DNA from: Microbacterium faecale
GTDB lineage: Bacteria > Actinomycetota > Actinomycetes > Actinomycetales > Microbacteriaceae
DNA: 64,000 nt
NCBI RefSeq assembly: GCF_014640975.1
Contig: NZ_BMHO01000001.1
Coordinates: 1,250,166 to 1,314,165, forward strand
Reading direction: 5' to 3'
A program made the position numbers and the translations under genes. A model generated the notes under the pieces. It was not told where the DNA came from. It saw nothing but the letters and a program-made list of their open reading frames with translations, and searched no databases. Positions 51,075 through 60,035 of this stretch are shown here, piece after piece (positions within the stretch are counted from its first letter, which is position 1; every line of letters starts with the position of its first letter).

Positions 51075-51533
51075 GTGAAGTACCTGCTCGACGTCGCGCA
51101 TGTACTCGGTGTGACCATCGTCTATACCGACCTCACCCACTTGCACCGTGACGGTGATTACGACCACAGCACAAAGACGATCCGACTGCAGCCGAATATG
51201 ACAATTCGCCTCAAGCGGTCGGTCCTCGCGCATGAGATCGCCCACGCGATACACGGAGACGTACGCACGATGTTTGGACCCGTCAACGCGAAGCAGGAAC
51301 GACGGGCCGACGAATGGGCCGCCCTGCATCTCATCCGTCTCGACGACTATCGGCGAGCCGAAGAGATCCACAACGGCCATGCACCTGCCATCGCCCTCGA
51401 ACTCGACGTCATCACACGTACCGTCGACGCCTATCGCTCCATGCTCGAGCGCATCGGCGACATGGTGTACCTGCGACCCGGGCTGGGCGCTGGGCAATGG
51501 CGTGCCAAGATCCATCTGCCCGAAGCAGCGTGA
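51075..51533 (+). CDS. ImmA/IrrE-type metallopeptidase
   Basis: 152 aa from a GTG with GGAGA upstream. Zinc motif HEIAH (SVLAHEIAHAIHGD) and the downstream Glu region (KQERRADEWAALHL) are typical. Family members cleave partner XRE repressors, as ImmA does ImmR. Encoded eight bases after the repressor, which makes it the likely induction switch. Confidence 0.88.
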   Translation: MKYLLDVAHVLGVTIVYTDLTHLHRDGDYDHSTKTIRLQPNMTIRLKRSVLAHEIAHAIHGDVRTMFGPVNAKQERRADEWAALHLIRLDDYRRAEEIHNGHAPAIALELDVITRTVDAYRSMLERIGDMVYLRPGLGAGQWRAKIHLPEAA

Positions 51534-51544
51534 GGACCTCTCGT

Positions 51545-53011
51545 ATGACTACCGTTGCGCCAGCTCCGACCCCGAACGTCCATGCCGGGCCGCGCGCCGT
51601 CATCTACGTACGACAGTCACGAGCGAAAGACGACTCGATCAGTCTCGCCAACCAAGAGCAACTCGGCCGCGACTACTGTGCACAGAAGGGCTACCGCGTC
51701 GTCGCAGTGAAGCAAGACGTCGTGTCCGGCAGGAAGTGGGACGCTCGGCCCGGGGTCCTCGCTGCGATGGGGATGCTTGACCGCCACGAAGCGGACGTCA
51801 TCGTCATCTGGAAGTGGTCGCGCCTGTCCCGTTCCCGGCTTCATTGGGCGGTGGCCGCCGACCGCGCGGACCTCGCCGGCGGCCGCGTCGAATCCGTGAC
51901 AGAACCGATCGATACAAGCACCGCCTCCGGCCGCTTCGCGCGCGGAGTGATGACAGAATATGCGGCCTTCCAATCCGAGCAGATCGGCGAAAACTGGGCG
52001 GAAGTTCGAGCACATCGCGTTCGCGCGGGCCTCCCACCCACAGGCGGGAACCGTTACGGGTACTCCCGCGACGGCGACACGTACACGCCTCACCCAGCAG
52101 AGGCGCCGATTCTCGCCGACATGTACCGACGTGCAGTCCTCGGTGACGGACCATCCGCGATCGCGCGATGGGCGAACATATCAGGAATCATGCGCCCATC
52201 CGGAGGCTATTGGGACGTGCAAGGGCTCCGCCGCGTCCTCGATAGCGGCTTCGCCGCCGGGCGCATCGTTGAGCTCGGTTCTCGCAGATCACCGCACCCG
52301 CGCACTAACGCTTACCATCCGGGACGCCACCCGGCGATCATCGACGACGACACGTGGAACAAGTACCTGTCGCTTCGGCTCGCTCGCTCTACCGAGGCGC
52401 CTGCACGCGCTCCCCACATGCTCTCTCGACTCGTGAAATGCACTGAGCACGGCGCAATGTCGTATTCCACGAACCACGAAGTGTCCGTCCTCAGATGCAC
52501 CGTTCCGAGAGGCACCGGAGGCCACTCCGTCCGCGCACACCTCATCGAGCTCTACATCATCGAGTGGGTGTCCGCCCTCCCCGACAACATCGGCAAGATC
52601 CATGAGCAGGTCGAACGCGCCTCAAAGTCCCTCGCGAACCACCAGAAACAGATTCGTGGGCTCCGCGAGCGGCTGGAACGAGTGAAGAAGCGCACGACGA
52701 CACTCACGATCCGGCACCTGGACGACAAGATCCCCGACGACGTCTACGCGGCGACCATCGCCACGCTCGAAGAAGAACGTATCGCGCTCGAATCCCGCCT
52801 CACAGAAGCACCCCCGTCGGTATTCGACGTACAGTCCGTCCCGCTCCTCGCGGAGGGATTCGGCGACCTCCCGCCGATGGGACAGAACCGCGTGCTTCGC
52901 AAACTGCTCTGGCGCATCGACCTCACGCCGCCTACGGCTCACCCTCGACGCGACTGGCGCAAGAGAATCATCCCACGTCCCAAATGGATCGATACGGACG
53001 CTGAACGGTAA
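51545..53011 (+). CDS. int: Large serine recombinase (phage integrase)
   Basis: 488 aa. Resolvase domain with the nucleophile Ser in AVIYVRQSRAKDDSISLANQ and the Arg cluster in WKWSRLSRSRLHW. The recombinase domain lies in the middle (GGNRYGYSRDGD onward), then a zinc-ribbon region with a reduced Cys set (LVKCTEHGAM, LRCTVPRG) and a coiled coil (QKQIRGLRERLERVKKRT). The stop codon directly touches the attR core. Confidence 0.93.
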   Translation: MTTVAPAPTPNVHAGPRAVIYVRQSRAKDDSISLANQEQLGRDYCAQKGYRVVAVKQDVVSGRKWDARPGVLAAMGMLDRHEADVIVIWKWSRLSRSRLHWAVAADRADLAGGRVESVTEPIDTSTASGRFARGVMTEYAAFQSEQIGENWAEVRAHRVRAGLPPTGGNRYGYSRDGDTYTPHPAEAPILADMYRRAVLGDGPSAIARWANISGIMRPSGGYWDVQGLRRVLDSGFAAGRIVELGSRRSPHPRTNAYHPGRHPAIIDDDTWNKYLSLRLARSTEAPARAPHMLSRLVKCTEHGAMSYSTNHEVSVLRCTVPRGTGGHSVRAHLIELYIIEWVSALPDNIGKIHEQVERASKSLANHQKQIRGLRERLERVKKRTTTLTIRHLDDKIPDDVYAATIATLEEERIALESRLTEAPPSVFDVQSVPLLAEGFGDLPPMGQNRVLRKLLWRIDLTPPTAHPRRDWRKRIIPRPKWIDTDAER

Positions 53012-53564
53012 CGACGATGCCGATCGCCTCCATGAGCGCGAACATCGTCGTCGGTCCGACCCACCGGAAGCCGCGCCGCTTGAGTTCGACGGAGAGCGCG
53101 ACCGACTCCGTGCTGGACGAGGGGACGTCCGCCATCGACCGCGGCTCCGGAGTCCGCCCCGGGCGGAAGCTCCACACGAGGCTGCTGAGGTCTGTGCCGT
53201 CGTCGCGCAGCGCCAGCGTGGCGCGCGCGTTGTCGATCGTCGCGAGAATCTTCGCGCGATTGCGGATGATGCGCGCGTCGGCGAGCAGGCGCTCGATGTC
53301 CGGCTCGTCGAAGCCCGCGACCGTCACGGGATCGAACTGCGCGAATGCCTCGCGGAAGGCGGGTCGCTTGGCGAGCACCGTGGCCCAGGACAGGCCCGAC
53401 TGGAATGCCTCGAGGCTCAGCCGCTCGAAGACGCCGTGCTCGTCGCGCACGGGCATGCCCCACTCTGTGTCGTAGTAGTCGCGCAGCAGGTCGCTCTTGT
53501 CCGCCCACGCAGGGCGGGCCAGACCGTCGGATCCGATGACGAGTCCATTCGTCGATTCGCTCAT
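52968..53564 (-). CDS. tag: 3-methyladenine DNA glycosylase I with prophage-substituted C-terminus
   Basis: 198 aa. Tag core: DYYDTEWGMPVRDEHGVFER, LSLEAFQSGLSWATVLAKR, GFDEPDIERLLADARIIRNR and GFRWVGPTTMFALMEAIGIV. The host sequence stops at the att core, and the last ~13 residues (VTVQRPYRSIWDVG) come from phage DNA antisense to the integrase end. Normal Tag continues VDDH...C with zinc ligands, here lost. The enzyme removes 3-methyladenine; this version is probably impaired. The start ATG at 53564 is by similarity. Confidence 0.88.
   Translation of the reverse strand: MSESTNGLVIGSDGLARPAWADKSDLLRDYYDTEWGMPVRDEHGVFERLSLEAFQSGLSWATVLAKRPAFREAFAQFDPVTVAGFDEPDIERLLADARIIRNRAKILATIDNARATLALRDDGTDLSSLVWSFRPGRTPEPRSMADVPSSSTESVALSVELKRRGFRWVGPTTMFALMEAIGIVVTVQRPYRSIWDVG
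53012..53026. repeat. attR core of the prophage
   Basis: Exact copy of the 15-bp core at 11792-11806. It lies immediately after the integrase stop and within the tag reading frame (codons for IGIV). Confidence 0.88.
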
Positions 53565-53746
53565 GCCCACCATCCTCGTCCCGCGCGCGGATCCGCGCAC
53601 GGGCCGGCAAGGGGCGTTGTGGACGATTCGCGCGAGATCACGGCTGTGAACGTGGTCGATGACCGAGAATCGCGACGGATTACGGGCCACGCGGCGATGC
53701 GACGCGGCAAACGCTCCGCGCGTGCGTACCCTGGCGCATGTGTGGC

Positions 53747-53774
53747 GTATCAGAGGCTCAGTATCAGAGGCTCA
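53747..53774. repeat. 14-bp tandem duplication in the leader of the large helicase-like gene
   Basis: GTATCAGAGGCTCA is repeated twice without interruption, 27 bases before the GTG start. The 14-bp unit is not a multiple of three, so it shifts any short upstream frame beginning at the ATG at 53738. Confidence 0.8.
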
Positions 53775-53801
53775 GCAGCGCTGTCGGGAACGGAGGACGG
53801 C

Positions 53802-56800
53802 GTGACACCAAGCGACCTGCGGGTAGCCGAATCCGATGTGACCGTCGTGCACGCCGCCGAGGCCGAGCGCGAACGCGTCCGCGCGCGAGCGCAGACGCTC
53901 GGCGGGGCGTCGACACTGCTGTCGTATCGCGAGGGCCCCGAGGGGTTCATCGAGATCACGACCGCCCACCCCGGCAGTCTGCCGCAGTTCATCACCGGCC
54001 GCTCGACGCTGCTGTCGAACCTGTTCCGTGACGAGGTCGCCCTGCGGCGTGCTCGTCTCGCGGCGGAGCGGATCGCGGCGAAGAACGTCGAGCTGCGCAC
54101 CTCGCGCGGTATCGATGCCGTGCGCCTGGGCGTGGGGCTTGCCTCGTGGCGCGTCGGCACCGAGCGGTTCACCGCGCCGGTGCTGCTGCGCCCCCTCGGT
54201 CTGCGCCGCCACCACGCCGACTTCGAGCTCAAGCTTCGCGGGAGCTTCGTCATCAACCCCGAGCTCGTGCGGGCGGCGCGCGACCACTTCGGCATCGATC
54301 TCGACCGCGAGACGCTCGCCTCGCTCGCCTACCACGACGGGCTGTTCCAGCCGCAGCCCGTGATCGACCGGCTGCGTCACCTGACGAACCACGTCGATAC
54401 CTTCTCGGTCAAGGCACGGCTCATCGTCTCGACGTTCGCCGATATCGCGGGAGCGATGACGCGCGACCTCGACGACCTCGATCACCCGATCCTGAATGCG
54501 CTCGCGGGGCATGAAGACGACCTGCGCGCGGTGCAGGGAGTTCGGCCGATCGCGTTGCCGACCGACCCCGACGACCGGTCGCCGGCGTCAGACACGCTCC
54601 TGCTCGATGCCGACGCGGAGCAGGAAGCGGTGCTGGCGCGGATTGCGGCAGGACAGTCACTCGCCGTGCACACGCTGCCCGGAACCGGCGGCACACAGAC
54701 CGTCATCAACGCCGTGGGCGAGCAGGTGCGCGCCGGTCGACGGGTGCTCATCGTCAGTGCGCGCCGGTCGACGCTCGAGGGCGTCGCCCACCGCTTCCGG
54801 GGGATCCACCTCGACGGCCTCGCCGTCACGCCGCAGGCGCTGCGATCCGACCTGATCCGTGCCATCGCACGCAACGAGAAGGCCACGCAGCCGCAGGTGT
54901 CCGACGTGGACGACGCGCTCGTGCGCCTCCGCGCCGTGCTGCGCGACTACCGCGACGCGCTCGCCGAGCCTCGGGACGACCTCGGCGTCTCCGTCCTCGA
55001 CATCACGCGCGAGCTGACACGGTTGGCCTCGCTGCCCGTGCCGCCCACCTCGTCCGCGCGCATCGGACCCGCGGCGCTCAAACGACTCGCGAACGGCCGC
55101 GACAACGCCGCCCGGACGCTCGCGCTCGCCGCGCGCCTCGGTGAATTCCGGATCGGGCCGGATGACTCGCCCTGGTACGGCGTCACCTTCGAATCGACGG
55201 AAGAAGCGCGCGAGGCCCACGCGCTCGCGGGTACCCTGCACCAGGAGTCGGTCCCGCAGCTGCTCGAGAATGGCTACCAGCTCATCTCGCAGACGCACAT
55301 GCGGGCGTTCACGACCCTCGACGAGCTGGGGGAGTACCTCCGGCTGCTGCACGGGATCCGAGACTCGCTCGACACGTTCCAGCCGGTGGCGTTCGACCGC
55401 CCGCTGAGCGACATGATCAAGGCTCACGCCCCGCGCAAGGATGCCGTCGGCATGTCGAGCGCGCAGCGTCGCCGACTGAAGCGACTCTCACGAGAGCTCG
55501 TGCGCCCCGGCGTGCACGTGTCCGACATGCACGGCGCGCTGACGCGGATCCAGCACCAGCGCGCGCAGTGGAAACACCTGGTCGACGGCGTCGGTGCGCC
55601 CGAGATCCCGCTCGGCCTTGCCGACGTGCAGGCGCAGTGGGACCAGGCCGAACGTGACCTGGAGACGCTCGACGCGGCGCTGGCGCGCGGCACCCGCCTC
55701 GCGGCGTTGCCGGTCGAGCGACTGATCCGCACGCTCGCGGGTCTCGCGGCGGAGTCCGACGTGTTCGAGAACATCGTCGAGCGCGCCGAACTGCGCACGC
55801 AGCTCGACGACCTCGGCCTCGCGCCGTTGCTGACCGAGCTGTCGGTCCGTCACGTCGACGAGCAGCGCGTCGGAGAGGAACTCGAGTTCACGTGGTGGCA
55901 GTCGGCGCTCGAGCACGTGCTGCACGAGGACTCCTCGTTGTTGGGTGCATCGACGAGCGTCGTCGACCGCCTCGAGAAGGACTTCCGCCTCGTCGACGAG
56001 GCACACGCTGCGGCGTCCGGACCGTTGCTCGCAGCTCAGCTCGCGGCCCAGTGGAAGATCGGGATCGTCGACGAGCCGGGTGAGGCCGACCGCCTGCGTC
56101 GCGCTCTCACCCGCGGCGACGTCACGCCCGCTCAGCTGTTCGCCGACGCCCCGACGCTCATGCGCACGCTCGCGCCGGTGTGGCTTGCCTCACCGTACGA
56201 CGTCCCCGCAATTCCCGACAGCGAGCGGTTCGACTGCGTCATGCTCGTCGACTGCGCGGCGATCGACCTCGCCGAGGCCGCGCCGGCGCTGCGCCGGGCC
56301 TCGCAGGTGGTCGCGTTCGGTGACCCGGTGACCCAGCGGCCGACACCGTTTGAGATCTCGACGGCCGCCGAGATGCCGTCCGTCGACGACGAGCACGACG
56401 CCCGCAGCGCCTTCGAGCGCATCGCCGAGATCCTCCCGGTCGAGACGCTCACGCGGAGCTATCGCGCGGGCGGCGAAGACCTCGCGCACCTCGTCAACGA
56501 TGCGTTCTACGGGGGAGAGATCATCTCGCTGCCGTGGGCCGGTTCGTATCTCGGCCGCGGCAGCCTGTCGGTCGACTACGTCGAGGGCGGCAACGGGACC
56601 CCGGACGCCGAGACAGGGGCGGTCGAAAGCCCTGACGTCGAGGTGCAGCGCGTCGTGACGCTCGTCGTCGAACACGCCGTGAACCGGCCCGGCGAATCCC
56701 TCATGGTCGTCACCGCCAGCCGTAAGCACGCCGATCGCGTCCGCGCAGCCGTCACGGCCGCCTTCGCCGGGCGCAGCGATGTCGCCGATTTCGTCTCGCG

Positions 56801-57446
56801 CCGGAGCGCAGAACCGCTCGCCGTCCTCACGCTCGAAGAATCGGTCGCGGAGAGCCGCGACCGCGTGATCTTCTCCCTCGGATACGGCAAGACGCGTCAC
56901 GGCCGCGTGCTCAGCGAGCTCGGCGACCTCTCCAGCGACGACGGCGAGCGCCTGCTGACCGTCGGCATGACCCGCGCGCGCCGCTCGATGGTCATCGTCT
57001 CGTGCGTGAGGCCACCCGACATCGACGACGGACGCTTCGCGAATGGCGCCGCCATGCTCATGGACATCCTGCGGTCCTACGAGGAGCGTGCGAAGGGGCT
57101 GCGCCGCGAAGACGATGCGGATCCTCTTACGCGCGCTCTCGCTCGCGAGCTGCGGCAGATGGGCGTCGCCGTCGAGATCGACTATCGCGGCCTCCTGCCC
57201 CTGGTCGCCCAGGCGAACGGCAAGGCGGTCGTCGTCGAGTCGGATCCCGAGGCAAGCGGCGAGTCGCTGCGCGAGTCGTTGCGACTGCGTCCGCAGGTGC
57301 TGCGCCGTCTCGGCTGGCACTATGTGCGGGTGCACGCGTTCGACCTCTACAGCGATCCTCGCGCCGTTGCGGAGCGCGTGGCTGCGGTCCTCGGCGTCGC
57401 GGGCGATGTCTCCCGCGTCGACGCCGAGACGGCGCCGATCGACTGA
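53802..57446 (+). CDS. Very large superfamily-I helicase-like ATPase with degenerate Walker motifs
   Basis: 1214 aa. The N-terminal ~280 residues are unassigned. Then comes a helicase-like core split by a long helical insertion. The P-loop reads LPGTGGTQTVI, with Gln where Lys is expected. The Walker B region reads CVMLVDCAAID instead of DE. Later motifs look intact (TLTRSYRAGG; VGMTRARRSMVIVS), and the C-terminus resembles a restriction-like fold (VEIDYRGLLPLVAQANGKAV, VVVESD). GTG at 53802 has GGAGG upstream. Confidence 0.8.
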   Translation: MTPSDLRVAESDVTVVHAAEAERERVRARAQTLGGASTLLSYREGPEGFIEITTAHPGSLPQFITGRSTLLSNLFRDEVALRRARLAAERIAAKNVELRTSRGIDAVRLGVGLASWRVGTERFTAPVLLRPLGLRRHHADFELKLRGSFVINPELVRAARDHFGIDLDRETLASLAYHDGLFQPQPVIDRLRHLTNHVDTFSVKARLIVSTFADIAGAMTRDLDDLDHPILNALAGHEDDLRAVQGVRPIALPTDPDDRSPASDTLLLDADAEQEAVLARIAAGQSLAVHTLPGTGGTQTVINAVGEQVRAGRRVLIVSARRSTLEGVAHRFRGIHLDGLAVTPQALRSDLIRAIARNEKATQPQVSDVDDALVRLRAVLRDYRDALAEPRDDLGVSVLDITRELTRLASLPVPPTSSARIGPAALKRLANGRDNAARTLALAARLGEFRIGPDDSPWYGVTFESTEEAREAHALAGTLHQESVPQLLENGYQLISQTHMRAFTTLDELGEYLRLLHGIRDSLDTFQPVAFDRPLSDMIKAHAPRKDAVGMSSAQRRRLKRLSRELVRPGVHVSDMHGALTRIQHQRAQWKHLVDGVGAPEIPLGLADVQAQWDQAERDLETLDAALARGTRLAALPVERLIRTLAGLAAESDVFENIVERAELRTQLDDLGLAPLLTELSVRHVDEQRVGEELEFTWWQSALEHVLHEDSSLLGASTSVVDRLEKDFRLVDEAHAAASGPLLAAQLAAQWKIGIVDEPGEADRLRRALTRGDVTPAQLFADAPTLMRTLAPVWLASPYDVPAIPDSERFDCVMLVDCAAIDLAEAAPALRRASQVVAFGDPVTQRPTPFEISTAAEMPSVDDEHDARSAFERIAEILPVETLTRSYRAGGEDLAHLVNDAFYGGEIISLPWAGSYLGRGSLSVDYVEGGNGTPDAETGAVESPDVEVQRVVTLVVEHAVNRPGESLMVVTASRKHADRVRAAVTAAFAGRSDVADFVSRRSAEPLAVLTLEESVAESRDRVIFSLGYGKTRHGRVLSELGDLSSDDGERLLTVGMTRARRSMVIVSCVRPPDIDDGRFANGAAMLMDILRSYEERAKGLRREDDADPLTRALARELRQMGVAVEIDYRGLLPLVAQANGKAVVVESDPEASGESLRESLRLRPQVLRRLGWHYVRVHAFDLYSDPRAVAERVAAVLGVAGDVSRVDAETAPID

Positions 57447-57451
57447 CCCTC

Positions 57452-57634
57452 ATGGGCGAGGACGAGCGCCAGCGCGTCGAGAAGGTCCGGGGATCCCGTC
57501 GCGCCCGCCTCACGCGCGTCGAAGGCACGCTGAACGATTCCGACGCCGAAGCGACGCTGCGCGACGACGACGAGGAGCAGCGGCCGGTCGATCGAAACGA
57601 CCCCCTGCGGCGCGAGAAACCGCCGCACTACTGA
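57452..57634 (+). CDS. Small charged hypothetical protein
   Basis: 60 aa, extremely polar (RRARLTRVEGTLNDSDAEAT ... RREKPPHY), likely disordered. It follows the helicase-like gene by five bases and is probably co-transcribed. No family recognised. Confidence 0.6.
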   Translation: MGEDERQRVEKVRGSRRARLTRVEGTLNDSDAEATLRDDDEEQRPVDRNDPLRREKPPHY

Positions 57635-57638
57635 GCGC

Positions 57639-57664
57639 GGGTACCGCCCCGGAGGGCGGTACCC
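57639..57664. terminator. Bidirectional terminator between convergent genes
   Basis: 11-bp perfect stem GGGTACCGCCC with its complement and a CGGA loop, between the small charged gene and mscL. Confidence 0.8.
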
Positions 57665-57670
57665 GGTGCG

Positions 57671-58069
57671 TCAGCGGCTGTTCTTCTCGGCGAGCAGGTC
57701 GCGGATCTCGGCGAGGAGTTCCTCCGAGGTCGGCGGGATCTCCTCGGCGGGCGCTCCTGCAGCACGGCGCTCGGCGATCTTGTTCATCGGAAGGACGATC
57801 GCGAGGTAGACGACGAGCGCGATTGCGAGGAAGTTGATGACGGCCGAGATGATGCCGCCGATTCCGAGCTCCGCGTCCGCGACGATGCCCGGGATCGTGA
57901 TCGACCACGACGCGAGGTCGCCGGTCGGCACGAACGCGCCGATGAGCGGGTTGATGATGAAGTCGACCAGCGCGGTGACGATGGCGCCGAATGCGGCACC
58001 GATGATGACCGCAACGGCGAGATCGACGACATTCCCGCGCAGGATGAACTGTTTGAATCCCTGGAACAT
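57671..58069 (-). CDS. mscL: Large-conductance mechanosensitive channel
   Basis: 132 aa, usual length. N-terminal amphipathic helix and TM1 (FKQFILRGNVVDLAVAVIIG) with the conserved GNVVDLAV; TM2 at about residues 70-95 (IISAVINFLAIALVVYLAIV); C-terminal helix (SEELLAEIRDLLAEK). Forms a pentameric emergency valve under hypo-osmotic shock. The upstream extension is rejected. Confidence 0.95.
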   Translation of the reverse strand: MFQGFKQFILRGNVVDLAVAVIIGAAFGAIVTALVDFIINPLIGAFVPTGDLASWSITIPGIVADAELGIGGIISAVINFLAIALVVYLAIVLPMNKIAERRAAGAPAEEIPPTSEELLAEIRDLLAEKNSR

Positions 58070-58124
58070 AGTGGTCTTCCCCCTGGGCGTTTCCGCCCAT
58101 TCTCCTGGCTTATCGGGTGACCGG

Positions 58125-58415
58125 TCAGTCGCCCGATGACGTGGCGGACGCCGGCTGCGGTGCCGGGGCCGTCGATGTCGATGATGCCGGGTTCGACGAG
58201 GATCCGCTACTGGACGCGGCCGGCGAGGACGAAGCGGACGCCCGCGAGTCGGTGCGGTAGAACCCGGGCCCGTTGAAGGTGACGCCGATGGATCCGAACT
58301 GCTTGCGCAGAACGCCGCGGCACTCCGGGCACTCGGTGAGCGAGGCGTCGCTGAACGCCTGGACAGCATCGAAGGCGTGCCCGCAGTCCTTGCAGGCGTA
58401 GGCATACGTGGGCAT
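58125..58415 (-). CDS. FmdB-type zinc-ribbon protein
   Basis: 96 aa. The N-terminal FmdB zinc ribbon (MPTYAYACKDCGHAFD; ECPEC) is followed by a Ser/Ala/Pro-rich disordered tail. These regulators are often encoded beside mscL and folate genes in actinobacteria. Exact role unknown. Confidence 0.9.
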   Translation of the reverse strand: MPTYAYACKDCGHAFDAVQAFSDASLTECPECRGVLRKQFGSIGVTFNGPGFYRTDSRASASSSPAASSSGSSSNPASSTSTAPAPQPASATSSGD

Positions 58416-58460
58416 GGGTGTTCTCTGGCCTCTCGGAAGGATCGCGGTGCGCGGCGCGCG

Positions 58461-59042
58461 TCAGCGATCGAACGACAGCGTGTGGGTCGGTGTCACGGCT
58501 CCTGTGACGGGCACGTCGTGGGCCTCGTGGGGAACGCGATCGACCACCTCGGCATCATAGAGCACCGCGTAGACAGGACGCCGTGAATCAACGCGCGCGA
58601 GGGCGCGATCGTAGTAGCCCCGTCCCCAGCCCATGCGCATTCCCCGCGCGTCCACGGCTGCGGCCGGAATGAACAGCAGTTCGGCCGCGCGGATCGTGCC
58701 GGGCCCAAGCGGGCGGCCCGCGGTCTCGGGTACACCGAGTCGCGTGGTGACCTCGGCCGCGTCATCGTCGGACCAGTCGAGGATCCCGTTGCTCCCGCTG
58801 ATTGGTAGCAGCACCCGGATCCCGGTGGCGCGCGCGGCCGCGATCAGCGCGTGTGTCGGCGGCTCCGTCGGCGCCGACAGATAGCACGCGATCGTGCGCG
58901 CGCCCGTGCGCGCGAGAAGTTCGAATCCGCGACGGGCGATCGCGGTCGCGGCTCCCTCGCGGCCTACCGGGGGCATGATCGCGCGCGCAGCACGGATCTG
59001 GCCGCGCAACGCGTGCTTGTCCGCCGCGGTCTGGTTCGTCAC
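58461..59042 (-). CDS. 5-formyltetrahydrofolate cyclo-ligase
   Basis: 193 aa from a GTG. Family motifs: DKHALRGQIRAARA (N-terminal nucleotide-binding basic region), CYLSAPTEPPTHAL, and RMGWGRGYYDRAL (phosphate loop). It converts 5-formyl-THF to 5,10-methenyl-THF with ATP. Divergent from galU. Confidence 0.92.
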   Translation of the reverse strand: MTNQTAADKHALRGQIRAARAIMPPVGREGAATAIARRGFELLARTGARTIACYLSAPTEPPTHALIAAARATGIRVLLPISGSNGILDWSDDDAAEVTTRLGVPETAGRPLGPGTIRAAELLFIPAAAVDARGMRMGWGRGYYDRALARVDSRRPVYAVLYDAEVVDRVPHEAHDVPVTGAVTPTHTLSFDR

Positions 59043-59099
59043 GGGATCCAGCGTAGGTCGCTGTGAGAGTTCCCGTGACGCGTCGCTTATGGTGATGGG

Positions 59100-59987
59100 A
59101 TGGAACCTGCGAAGATCAAAGCCGTCATGCCGGTTGCGGGCCTGGGGACCCGCTTTCTGCCGGCGACGAAGGCGACGCCCAAGGAGATGCTCCCGGTCGT
59201 CGACAAGCCGGCGATCCAGTACGTGGTCGAGGAAGCGGTCGCCGCGGGGATCCGCGACGTACTGATGATCATCGGCCGCAACAAGAACGCGATCGCGAAC
59301 CATTTCGACTCCGTGCCGGAGCTCGAGGAGAAGCTGACAGCGAAGGGTGACGACTCGAAGCTCGGTCGCGTCACGAAGTCGAGCGACCTTGCCGATGTCC
59401 ACCTCCTGCGCCAGGGCGAGCCGAAGGGGCTCGGCCACGCGATCGGTCGTGCGAGGCAGCACGTGGGCGAGACGCCCTTCGCCGTGATGCTCGGGGACGA
59501 CCTCATCGACGAGCGCGACCCGCTGCTGCCGAAGATGATCGAGGTCAACGAGCAGAAGAAGGCCATGGTCATCGCCCTCATGGAGGTCGACCCCGAGTCG
59601 ATCAGCATGTACGGCTGCGCTTCTGTTGAGGCGACGGATGACCCCGATGTCGTCAAGGTTCTGAATCTCGTGGAGAAGCCGGCCCAGGAGGATGCGCCGA
59701 GCAACCTCGCGATCATCGGCCGCTACCTCCTGACGCACGAGATCTTCCCCGTTCTCGACCGCACCGAGCCGGGCAAGGGCGGCGAGATCCAGATCACCGA
59801 CGCCCTCAACGAGGTCGCGGCGGACGACGACAACGTCGACGTCTACGGCGTGATCTTCCGCGGCCGTCGGTACGACACGGGCGACAAGCTCGACTACATC
59901 AAGGCGATCGTGCAGCTCGCGAGCGAGCGCGATGACCTGGGGCCCGACCTGCGCCCCTGGATCAAGGACTTCGCCGCTAACCTCTGA
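59100..59987 (+). CDS. galU: UTP-glucose-1-phosphate uridylyltransferase
   Basis: 295 aa, full length. Signature VMPVAGLGTRFLPATKATPK at residues ~9-28, EMLPVVDKPAIQ, and later EKPAQ and GRRYDTGDKLDYIKAIV. Makes UDP-glucose for cell-envelope polysaccharides. TATGGT lies six bases before the ATG, so the transcript is leaderless. Confidence 0.96.
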   Translation: MEPAKIKAVMPVAGLGTRFLPATKATPKEMLPVVDKPAIQYVVEEAVAAGIRDVLMIIGRNKNAIANHFDSVPELEEKLTAKGDDSKLGRVTKSSDLADVHLLRQGEPKGLGHAIGRARQHVGETPFAVMLGDDLIDERDPLLPKMIEVNEQKKAMVIALMEVDPESISMYGCASVEATDDPDVVKVLNLVEKPAQEDAPSNLAIIGRYLLTHEIFPVLDRTEPGKGGEIQITDALNEVAADDDNVDVYGVIFRGRRYDTGDKLDYIKAIVQLASERDDLGPDLRPWIKDFAANL

Positions 59988-60035
59988 TCGTGAAGCGCTC
60001 GATCGCGCTTCGCCGTCGCGATACGGGAGAGCCGG

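Larger units (their letters stand above)
11792..53026. mobile_element. Complete temperate siphophage-type prophage integrated in tag
   Basis: About 41.2 kb between two copies of a 15-bp att core. It carries all expected modules: integrase and immunity at the right end, early and recombination genes, terminase, portal, capsid, tail with tape measure, lysis, and an accessory island at the left end. No structural gene is visibly broken, so it may be inducible. Splitting of the host tag gene across both ends fixes the boundaries. Confidence 0.92.
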
